Shown here piece by piece: positions 16,479 to 23,877 of a stretch of DNA of 64,000 nt. The first letter of the stretch is position 1. Every line of letters starts with the position of its first letter. Source of the stretch: Hyphomicrobiales bacterium (GTDB lineage: Bacteria > Pseudomonadota > Alphaproteobacteria > Rhizobiales > Xanthobacteraceae); assembly GCA_013911975.1 (NCBI GenBank), contig JACESF010000016.1:1-64000 (forward strand), in the 5' to 3' direction. The position numbers and the translations under genes were made by a program. The notes beneath the pieces are model-generated. The model was not told where the DNA came from. It did no database searches and was given only the letters and a program-made list of their open reading frames with translations.

Positions 16479-19454
16479 TCAGATGCCGATGCCGCGTCCC
16501 CTGCCGAGGCCGAGACCGTGGGTGAAGGCGAGTTCCTGGCCGAGGCTACGGCCTGATTCCATACCGATGCCGAGGTCTTTCTTGCGGCCCGCTAGGATGG
16601 ACTCTAACTGCGGATCGCGTTCGAGGCTTTTGGCCATATTGCCCATCTCTGCCCGCGTCGCCTTGTAGCTGGAGATGTCGCCCGCCTGATACTGGCGCTG
16701 GCTGGTCTGTTCGAGCTTCCGCCAGCGCTCCACAAAGCGGTCGGCCCGCCAACCCGGATTGCGGCCGGGATCGGTGCGGATTTCGGTTTCGAGCTGGACG
16801 GCGCGCACGGCACGAGCAACCTGGCCGACCGCCGTCTCGCGGACAAGGTCTGGGTTCTTGACATAGGCTGCTTCCGCATCGCGCCAGCCATACGGGCGAA
16901 CCTCCTCGAAGGCCTTGCGGGCCTCGGTCAGTTCCCGCATCTGTACAGGACTTGCCTTGCCCTCCGCGTCTCCGGCGCTGAGGATCGCATCGATGGCGCG
17001 GGCATGGCGCACGAGGGCATCGGTGCGGGCGCGGCGCAACGACACCTCCGGGTCTTCCGCCGCCGCACTTTGCGGCCCCTCCCTTTCCAGCCGCTGCACA
17101 CCATTCCCGCCGGGCACAGCGTCTGCGGGGGAGCGCACCCCGTCGAGCATCCCGTCGATCCGGTCGCGCAGCTTTTCGGGCACGAGTCTGCGCACGATCT
17201 CGGCGACACGGGCGCGGAAGGTGATGCCGCGCCGCTCGGCGTAATCCCGCGCCGGATCGATCTGCTCATAATCGGACGCCATGTCCTTGGCCCGGTCGCG
17301 CGACAGGGTGCGCACGAGCCGGTCCTGATTGGCAAAGTCGTCGCGGCCGTAATGCAGCTCCATGCCGTCGCGATGTCGCGACAGGGCGACATAGCTGCCA
17401 TGGGCATCCAGCCCAGGTGTCGCCAGAACATGGGTGCGGTCCACCGTCATCCCTTGCGCCTTGTGGATGGTCGCCGCATAGCCATGGTCGATGCGGTCGT
17501 AATCCTTCAGGTCGAAAGCAACGGAACGGCCGTCATCGGTGCGCACCGACATGGATTGTTCGCTGACCTGTTCGATGGTGCCGAGCGTGCCGTTTTTCAC
17601 GCCAAGCCCGCGTTCGTTTTGCAGGAACATGACGCGATCCCCGCTGGCAAAGTTCCGCTCGCCGCGCTCGACCGTGACGCGCACGTCCTCGCCCAGATCG
17701 CCGGCCTCCCGCATCCGCTCGCGTGCTGCCTCGTTGAGTTCCTGTACCTCGGCATTGGTATGGGTCAGGATGATGCGGCTATCGTCTGGATGCGCCTGCC
17801 GGTCGCGGTCCCAGCGCTCGATCAGATTTTTCCGCGCGTCCTCCCGCGTCGGAGCGGCATGGACCATGTCGTGGGAGCGGTAGGCTTCAAGAGCGTTGCC
17901 GGTTTTACCACTGGCAAGATTGCGCGTGGCGTCGCGCTGCCAGTCCTCGCGCTGGCGGCGCACCTCACCGATCTCCGCGCCGCCGTGGCGTTCGTGAATC
18001 GAGCGGAAGGCCGCGCCGGCTTCTATTGCTTGCAACTGCCGCGGATCGCCGACCAGCACGACCTTTGCGCCAGCCTCGGCGGCATGGGACAGCACGCGCT
18101 CCATCTGCCGCGTGCCGACCATGCCGGCCTCGTCGATCACCAGAACATCGCGGGCGGTGAGCACGTCGCGGCCCTGTCCCCAACCATGTTCCAGGCTGGC
18201 GATGGTGCGCGACGCGATGCCCGATCCGCCTTCCAAATTTTCCGCCGCGATACCGGACAGCGCCACGCCCCGGACCTCGTAGCCAGTCGCTTCCCAAGCC
18301 TCGCGCGCCACGCCCAGCATCGCGCTCTTCCCCGTCCCGGCATAGCCGACCACAATCCCAAGATCGCGCCCGTCCGTGACATGCGCCAACGCATCGGCCT
18401 GCTCGCCGGACAGAACAAGGCCGCGTTCTTCCGCACGGGCAAGCGCCGCCGCTCTGTCCCTGTCGTTGACTTCATGATGTTCGCGGTCGGCCATCAATTC
18501 AGCGGCGCGGTGCAGGCGCTGTTCGGCCTCGATCATCTCGCGCGTGGTGAAGCGGTCCTCGCCGCGTCCGTCCTTGCCGAGTTCGACCAGATTGGGCGAA
18601 GTGCGCATCGCGCTCATCACCTCATTGAACTGGTCGATCCCGTCGCTGTGCCGGTGCGCGAACATCGCCATGTCCCGGCGCGTGAAGGTCGATTGCTGAT
18701 GGGTGATGGCGTCCAGCGCCAGGGCTGGATTGGCGATGATGCGCTCGCCGTTGCCGCGCGCGATCTCGAGGTGCATTTCCGCGCGGTCGGCGGCTTCGAT
18801 CCCTTCGCCCTCGATCCGCTGCGCGGTTGCGCCGATCTGGCTTTGTGGCTCCAGCGCGATGCCCTGGGCCTCCAGGCTGCGATGGTCGATCCGTGCGTCG
18901 ATGTCGAGTTCGGCCAGCCGTTCGTTGGCGAGCGCGGCCCAGCGTTCCCGCCAGCGTTCGACCATCTCGGTGCGGTTCCAGTCCCGCACCTTCGGGCCGA
19001 AGCCGTTTTCGTCCACCGCACGCATGGTCAGCATGACATGGGCGTGGGGTTTGGGACTCCCATCCTCGGCCCTGTCCCAATGCACATTGAGGTCGGCGAT
19101 CATGCCCTGATCGACGAATTCGGACCGCACGAAGTCGCGGGCGAGTTCGATGCCCTGCGTCTGCGTCATCTCGCGCGGAAGGGCGAACTCCACCTCGCGG
19201 GCAAGCTGGGCGTCCTTGCGGACCTCGAAGGCTTCCACATCGTTCCAGAGCCGTTCGCGGTCGCTCCATTGCTCGGGTGCGTTCTCCGGCAGCAGCACCT
19301 CGGAATGGACGACGCCGCGTTTGGCGGAAAAGTCCTGCACGCGGTCAATGCGCTCGTCGCGCAGCCGCGAGGCCGAGCGGTAGGCGGCGGACGCCACCGC
19401 GCTCGAACCGGATTTACGGCCAATGACCTTGACATGGAGATGATAGATCGCCAT
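16479..19454 (-). CDS. traA: Ti-type conjugative relaxase/helicase TraA
   Basis: A 991-residue relaxase of the TraA/MobA (MOBQ) family. It nicks oriT, stays bound to the 5' end and unwinds DNA during transfer. The N-terminal relaxase domain contains AIYHLHVKVIGRKSG and the metal-binding PHAHVMLTM (about residues 133-141). A RecD/TraI-like helicase follows with Walker A GYAGTGKSA (about residues 367-375), Walker B VLVIDEAGMVG and YAATIHKAQGMTVDRTHVL. The C-terminal 200 residues are helical with a Gly/Arg tail. The start is the ATG before AIYHLHVK, where the family begins; an extra 32 codons upstream would run into the oriT-like site. Divergent from traC-traD, as on Ti plasmids. Length is a little below Ti TraA (about 1100). 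Confidence 0.93.
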   Translation of the reverse strand: MAIYHLHVKVIGRKSGSSAVASAAYRSASRLRDERIDRVQDFSAKRGVVHSEVLLPENAPEQWSDRERLWNDVEAFEVRKDAQLAREVEFALPREMTQTQGIELARDFVRSEFVDQGMIADLNVHWDRAEDGSPKPHAHVMLTMRAVDENGFGPKVRDWNRTEMVERWRERWAALANERLAELDIDARIDHRSLEAQGIALEPQSQIGATAQRIEGEGIEAADRAEMHLEIARGNGERIIANPALALDAITHQQSTFTRRDMAMFAHRHSDGIDQFNEVMSAMRTSPNLVELGKDGRGEDRFTTREMIEAEQRLHRAAELMADREHHEVNDRDRAAALARAEERGLVLSGEQADALAHVTDGRDLGIVVGYAGTGKSAMLGVAREAWEATGYEVRGVALSGIAAENLEGGSGIASRTIASLEHGWGQGRDVLTARDVLVIDEAGMVGTRQMERVLSHAAEAGAKVVLVGDPRQLQAIEAGAAFRSIHERHGGAEIGEVRRQREDWQRDATRNLASGKTGNALEAYRSHDMVHAAPTREDARKNLIERWDRDRQAHPDDSRIILTHTNAEVQELNEAARERMREAGDLGEDVRVTVERGERNFASGDRVMFLQNERGLGVKNGTLGTIEQVSEQSMSVRTDDGRSVAFDLKDYDRIDHGYAATIHKAQGMTVDRTHVLATPGLDAHGSYVALSRHRDGMELHYGRDDFANQDRLVRTLSRDRAKDMASDYEQIDPARDYAERRGITFRARVAEIVRRLVPEKLRDRIDGMLDGVRSPADAVPGGNGVQRLEREGPQSAAAEDPEVSLRRARTDALVRHARAIDAILSAGDAEGKASPVQMRELTEARKAFEEVRPYGWRDAEAAYVKNPDLVRETAVGQVARAVRAVQLETEIRTDPGRNPGWRADRFVERWRKLEQTSQRQYQAGDISSYKATRAEMGNMAKSLERDPQLESILAGRKKDLGIGMESGRSLGQELAFTHGLGLGRGRGIGI

Positions 19455-19484
19455 CGCGATCAGATCATTTGCACGACAAAGCGC

Positions 19485-19534
19485 ACGTCGGAACGACGTA
19501 TAAGCGCGCCCTCCCTCGAAAAAATCTCGGGAGG
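19485..19534. other. Candidate origin of transfer (oriT, MOBQ type)
   Basis: Between the divergent traA and traC genes. ACGTC (19485-19489), a five-base loop and GACGT (19495-19499) form a hairpin, followed directly by ATAAGCGCGCCCT (19500-19512). Hairpin plus a TAA-n-n-GCGCCCT nick region is the arrangement of RSF1010 and Ti-plasmid oriTs recognised by MOBQ relaxases. A second inverted repeat, CCTCCC (19510-19515) and GGGAGG (19529-19534), follows. The nick would be expected within GCGCCCT; this is an inference from the family. Confidence 0.75.
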
Positions 19535-19626
19535 GACCGGGCCGTGCCACACCGTCCCGGCAACCTTACAGCATTCCGGCAGAGGCTCAACTATCATCGC
19601 TCCATCGACAACTTATGGAGGACATG

Positions 19627-19953
19627 ATGCGCAAGCCACGGGACTTCGACGCGGAACTGAGGTCGCTCGAAGACAAGACGCGAGACCTGAAAGCCCGCAA
19701 GGTGCAGCAGCTTGGCGAACTGGTCATTTCGACCGGCGCCGACGCCCTCAGCCCCGACGAACTGGCGGGCGCGCTGATCGTGCTGGCCGAGACGAAGGAT
19801 GCCGGAAAGAGGGAGGCATGGGCGAAGCGCGGGGCCGCGTTCTTTCACGGCCGGGCGCGGCGACCTGCATCGGCGCCTCACCGCGACGCGGGCGGCGCTA
19901 CGGCACAATCGGGCGGCGCGCAACCGGCATCAGGCGGCGCGGGCTCGACATGA
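19627..19953 (+). CDS. traC: Conjugal transfer protein TraC-like
   Basis: A 108-residue protein of the TraC/mobilization accessory type. RKPRDFDAELRSLEDKTRDL is a charged helix, followed by KARKVQQLGELVISTGADAL and SPDELAGALIVLAETKD, then a low-complexity Gly/Ala/Pro tail. On Ti-type elements traC and traD lie divergent from traA and assist relaxosome formation. The start at 19627 is chosen because GGAGG (19617-19621) sits five bases before it; two earlier in-frame ATGs are too close to or upstream of that site. The next gene starts 1 base after its stop codon. Confidence 0.8.
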   Translation: MRKPRDFDAELRSLEDKTRDLKARKVQQLGELVISTGADALSPDELAGALIVLAETKDAGKREAWAKRGAAFFHGRARRPASAPHRDAGGATAQSGGAQPASGGAGST

Positions 19954-19954
19954 C

Positions 19955-20299
19955 ATGCGCACATGGCAGGTCGAGCGCCGCAAGCGCACCCGGCATCTGA
20001 TCGAACTCGGCGGCCTCGTCGTCAAGGCCGGCATCGTGGACCTGACCGGCGATGACCGCGCCATCATCCTCGGCGCGCTGCTCTGGATGGCCGACAAGCT
20101 GCAAGGCGATCACGGCGATCACGCGCGAAGCCTGTGGGCTGCAAAGGGAAAGCAGGCGTTCGAGTATGACTGGCCATCAGCATCGCCAAACGACACGGCC
20201 CCTTCGGCGCGCGTCGTGGTCATGGAAAGAGAACGCGCAGCAAGCCATCCGCCAGTTGGAGGCCTCCAAAAACCCCTGTGCAAATCGGCGTTGGGCTGA
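19955..20299 (+). pseudogene. traD: Conjugal transfer protein TraD, 3' end replaced
   Basis: The first 70 residues match the TraD family: MRTWQVERRKRTRHLIELGG, LVVKAGIVDLTGDDRAIILG, ALLWMADKLQ and AAKGKQAF. After about 20165 the frame enters unrelated sequence (YDWPSASPNDTAPSARVVVM...) and stops at 20299, just before an IS5 fragment. So the natural C-terminus and the traG gene that should follow are gone. The N-terminal domain may still fold. This loss, rather than traA, is what disables self-transfer. Confidence 0.75.
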
Positions 20300-20332
20300 T
20301 TCTCTCGCTGCTTTTTGAGGCGGATCGCGGGC

Positions 20333-20530
20333 ATGGTGGATCAATCGCCGAGTTTCTTCGACTTCGATGATCGGATGGCGGCACTGTTGGCGAAGGGCGA
20401 CGATCTGGAGCGGGTGAAGGCGCTGGTCGATTTCGAGATGTTTCGACCTGCACTGGAAGCCGCTGTGCTGCGCGCGGACCGGTCGAAGGGCGGCAGGCCC
20501 GCCTTCGATCACATGCTGATGTTCAAGGTC
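20333..20530 (+). pseudogene. IS5-family transposase, N-terminal fragment
   Basis: About 66 codons of an IS5-family transposase N-terminus: MVDQSPSFFDFDDRMAALLA, then VKALVDFEMFRPALEAAV and SKGGRPAFDHMLMFKV. The homology ends at FKV (20530), where the end of an IS256-type element begins; the frame continues into non-transposase sequence to 20821. The IS5 left end probably starts at about 20262. The rest of this copy is not present nearby on the same strand. Confidence 0.85.
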
Positions 20531-20591
20531 CCCGTGGGGATGTCCCACCCGATGTTGAAAAGAGCGCGGCGGACGTGGCTGGTTGAGGAGG

Positions 20592-21868
20592 CTATGCAGC
20601 CTCGCGGACAGGGTCAAGGCCGGCGCCGACGGCGCACTCGGCCTGATGGGCGAGAAGGGCGGCGCGCAGGCTGGGCAACTGGTTGTGGGCCTTCAGTCGG
20701 CGGAAGCCCTTGGCGGCTTCGATCATGGCGGCCCCTGTCCAGCGCAGGGCCATGGCCGCATCCCGCCACCGCTTCACGTTGCGGCAGACGCGCCGGATGG
20801 TGCCGTTCATGTTCTCGATGATGTTGGTGCAGGCCAGCGAGCGCCGCAGTTCGGTCGGCAGCCGCAGGCGCGTGACGGTGAGGATCTCGTCGAGGCCCTC
20901 CAGGAGGCTGGCCGAGACACCCGGAGCCTCGCGCTCGAGCCGACGGGCGAGATTGCGGATCAGCGTTTCGGCCTTGTCGGCGTCGTCCAGCTCCCAGGCT
21001 TGGCGAAGAGCCCTGCGCACCGAGACGTGCAGGGATTTCGGCAGGCGCTCGGTGATGTTGCGGGCCTTGTGGACCTGACAGCGCTGGATCGGCGCACTTC
21101 GGCCGAAGCTGTTGCGGATCGCCTTCGACAGGGCACGCGAGCCGTCGATGATGAACAGGCGACAGACGGCGGGGTCGAGGCCCCGGCCGACCATGTTGTC
21201 GAGCAGGGCCTGGCAGACGGCGGCGTTCTCGCTTGCCCCCTCCATGACCCCGAGCGGGTGCTTGTCGCCGTTGCCGTCGACGCTGACCGCCGCCAGCAGG
21301 ATCAGGTCCTGAGCGATGTGGATGCCGTCGATCTGGATGACCAGCAGATCCAGCGCGGAGAGGTCGGCGGCCATCCACGCCTTCATCGTCTCGGCCGACA
21401 GCGCCACGAAGCGACGCGACACCGCCGATCGGGTCACGCCGGCTCCCCGCTCGGCGGGGATGTCGCCGCCGGGCAGGCGGACGGCGCCGCCGAACTTGCG
21501 GGTCGACACGTTCATCAGCATCAGATTGAGCGCCCATTGGCCGAGAAGATCCTCGTCGACCGCCGCCGCCCAGCTCGGCAGGGGCATCTCACCGCCGAGC
21601 GGGCACGAACCCGAGGGCGCTCGACTTCGACCTTGCCGCCGTGAAAGCCGATCTTTCCCTTGGCTCTGCCCCAACGATGAGCCTCCCGATCGCCACCGCG
21701 ACCATGGCGCGGGCCGCAGAGCCGAGCCGCATCCTCTTCCATCATACCGGTGAGAGTGGCCAGCCCGGCCGTCAGGCACAGGCGTTCGAAGCTGGCGCGG
21801 ACCTCGTCCACAGCTGCCTCGACGAGCGCAGACGGTGTCACCGCTGCCGATGTGGTAGGTTTCTTCAT
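20592..21868 (-). pseudogene. IS256-family (mutator-type) transposase, frameshifted
   Basis: An IS256-family transposase read in two frames. The N-terminal part starts at 21868 (MKKPTTSAAVTPSALVEAAV ... GKIGFHGGKVEVERPRVRAR) and runs to about 21600. The rest is in another frame: MPLPSWAAAVDEDLLGQWAL, DLLVIQIDGIHIAQDL (first catalytic Asp), RCQVHKARNI and TNIIENMNGTIRRV (with the catalytic Glu). The shift lies between VRARS and GGEMPLPSW, about 21585-21605, and looks like a one-base indel. The element's downstream end cuts the IS5 fragment at 20530; the upstream end seems to have been lost to the neighbouring IS5 copy. Confidence 0.85.
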
Positions 21869-21925
21869 GGCGTTGCTTTCCTTCGAGGATTCGACACCCG
21901 AGCCTTAAGAGCCGGATTCAAAAGT

Positions 21926-22399
21926 TCACGCGGTTTTGCAATGTCTTACGATGCGGCGTGTTAGCATGCGGATGCTGGCGATGTGGGCGAAGGCGGTCGC
22001 GCTTTCGATGGATTTCTCCCAGTCCTTTGCGAGGCGGCGGCAGCGTCCGAGCCATGCGAATGTCCGCTCGACCACCCAGCGGCGGGGCAGGACGACGAAG
22101 CCCTTGGCCGCGTCGGAGCGCTTGACGATCTCGATGGTCCAGCGTCCGTGGCCGGCCATGGCGTCCTTTAGCTTGTCGCCGGCATAGCCGCCATCGGCGA
22201 AGACCTGGCGCAGCCACGGATGGCGGGAGCGGATCGCCCTGAGCAGGTCGGGAGCACCGTCGCGGTCCTGCACGTCGGCCCCGTGGACCATGACGAAGAT
22301 CAGCAAGCCGACCGTGATGGCGCCGATCGCCTTGCCGCCTTCCGAAATGGTGAGGCTCGCCTGGGCGATCTGTAGAGTCGAGGACGGGCGCGGTGGCAT
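21926..22399 (-). pseudogene. IS5-family (IS427-type) transposase, C-terminal fragment
   Basis: The C-terminal half of an IS5-family DDE transposase: VGLLIFVMVHGADVQDRDGA, then WLRQVFADGGYAGDKL (second Asp region) and LPRRWVVERTFAWLGRCRRL (Glu region WVVERTFAW), ending MLTRRIVRHCKTA. Family similarity starts at about 22315; the 28 codons before it (QIAQASLTISEGGKAIGAI) do not look like this transposase. The N-terminal half is absent, replaced by the 3' end of a group II intron. The element's other end is near 21905 (GAGCCGGATTCAAAAG). Confidence 0.85.
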
Positions 22400-22423
22400 T
22401 GCCCCGTTTCCCGTCCCCGCTCA

Positions 22424-22461
<38 letters not shown>

Positions 22462-22469
22462 GACTGGTT

Positions 22470-23680
22470 TCACCGCAAGGCCCACGGCGACGACCGACTG
22501 CGCTCGCGTCGAAGGCATCGGACGGCCAATTCCCCGTAGACATATTCTCGAGAGAACCGGTCCGCTCCACGCCCCTGCGCTTTGTGTCGTTGACGGAGGA
22601 AGTGCCGCGTTCGGTCATACACATGCTGATCGACGGCCTCGTATGCCGACGCGAGGGCGCCGTAGGAGAAGTAGGCCGACCAACCGCGCAGAACGCGGTT
22701 CAACCGTGCTCGCACTTCGTCCCAAGCGCCCTTGTTGCCGGGCACCAGAAGTTCGCCGATCTTCACCTTGACCCGCTGCACGCTCTTCTTGGACGGGCTC
22801 GCCCCCAGGTGCCAGCGACCTCCATTGGGAAGGTGGCGCGGTCCCAGTGTGTAGCCAAGGAAGTCGAAGCCTTCACGCCGGGCATTTTTCACCGAGGTTT
22901 TCGCCTCGTTGAGCGTCAGCCCGAGCTTCGTCATCACCGCCCTCGTCCAGGTCAGAGCCTCTTCCGCGTGTCCGCGGCTGAGGATGACGAAGTCGTCGGC
23001 ATAAGAGATGACATGTGCGTGGAACACCTCGCCGCGCCCCGTCAACCGCCAATGCTTCAGGAATCGGTTCATGTAAATGACGGAGAGCAGCGGACTGGCG
23101 ACACCACCCTGGGGGGGTGCCGCGAGCGCTGCTCTTGCCGCCGCTCATGTGCCGTTTCCCGTCGCCATCCCGTTCCTCGACCGGCACTTGCAGCCACAGC
23201 TTGATCAGCCGCAGCACATTCCGGTCGAGGACACGGCGGGCCACCGATCGGAGGAGGTCCGCGTGCGGGATCGTGTCGAAATACTTCGACAAGTCGGCAT
23301 CGACGACGTCGGTATAGCCCTGGTATAGCCCCGGCATAGCAGCCGGTGCGTTTCCTTGACGGCATCGATCGCGCTCCGACGCGGCCGATAGCCGTAGGCA
23401 CCGTCCTCGAAGTCCGCCTCGAAGATCGGCTCCAGCACGATCTTGGCTGCGGCCTGAACCACCCGGTCCCGGATCGTCGGGATGCCAAGCGGACGTTCGC
23501 CGCCGCCAGGCTTTGGGATCATCACCCGCCGCACTGGATCAGGCTGGTAGGACTTCGAGACGAGGTCCTCGCGCAAGCTCGCCAGCCACGCGTCTATATC
23601 CGCCGCCTCGATCTGTCCGAAGGTCATCCCGTCCACACCTGGCGCACCCGCATTGGCGCGGGCAGTCACCGCGACGAATG
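22470..23680 (-). pseudogene. Group II intron reverse transcriptase/maturase, two frameshifts
   Basis: A reverse transcriptase spread over three frames. The first (23680 to about 23330) has GAPGVDGMTFGQIE, KPGGGERPLGIPTIRDRVVQ and YGYRPRRSA. The second (about 23330-23120) has DVVDADLSKYFDTIPHADLL. The third (about 23110-22470) has YADDFVILSRG, the catalytic YADD box, LGYTLGPRHL and the maturase X domain (LNRVLRGWSAYFSYG). The first shift is caused by an 11-base tandem duplication (23311-23321 and 23322-23332). The second lies at a run of seven G at 23111-23117, where six would keep the frame. No functional protein can be made. Confidence 0.88.
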
Positions 23681-23689
23681 CAGTTATTG

Positions 23690-23868
23690 GAGGTGTCCAG
23701 CTGAAGCGGATCGTGGCGGATTTGTCGCTCGACGACCCGCGCACGCTACCGACCGCGGAGGAGGCCGCCGCCGCCATCGTACCGTTGTGCCTGCCGGCGT
23801 GCGAGGACACCGGGCGGCTCTACGATTTCCCCACCCGGAGCTTCCTCGACTTCCGGATGCCAGCCTGA
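23690..23868 (+). pseudogene. 3' fragment of a truncated chromosomal gene
   Basis: About 59 codons, open from the junction with the intron remnant to a stop at 23868: VQLKRIVADLSLDDPRTLPT, then AEEAAAAIVPLCLPACEDTG and RLYDFPTRSFLDFRMPA. The composition and GC-rich third positions match the chromosome rather than the insertion sequences. The pattern (xPEEAAxxIvpL...GxLYDF) resembles the C-terminal end of short-chain dehydrogenases, but this is weak. It would be the interrupted neighbour that marks the right edge of the insertion. It converges with the carboxylase gene 9 bases away. Confidence 0.5.
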
Positions 23869-23877
23869 GGCCGGCGC

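Noticed and set aside
21585..21605. Programmed frameshift in the IS256 transposase
   Set aside because: IS256-family transposases are made from one frame. No slippery sequence is evident, so an inactivating indel or sequence error is more likely.
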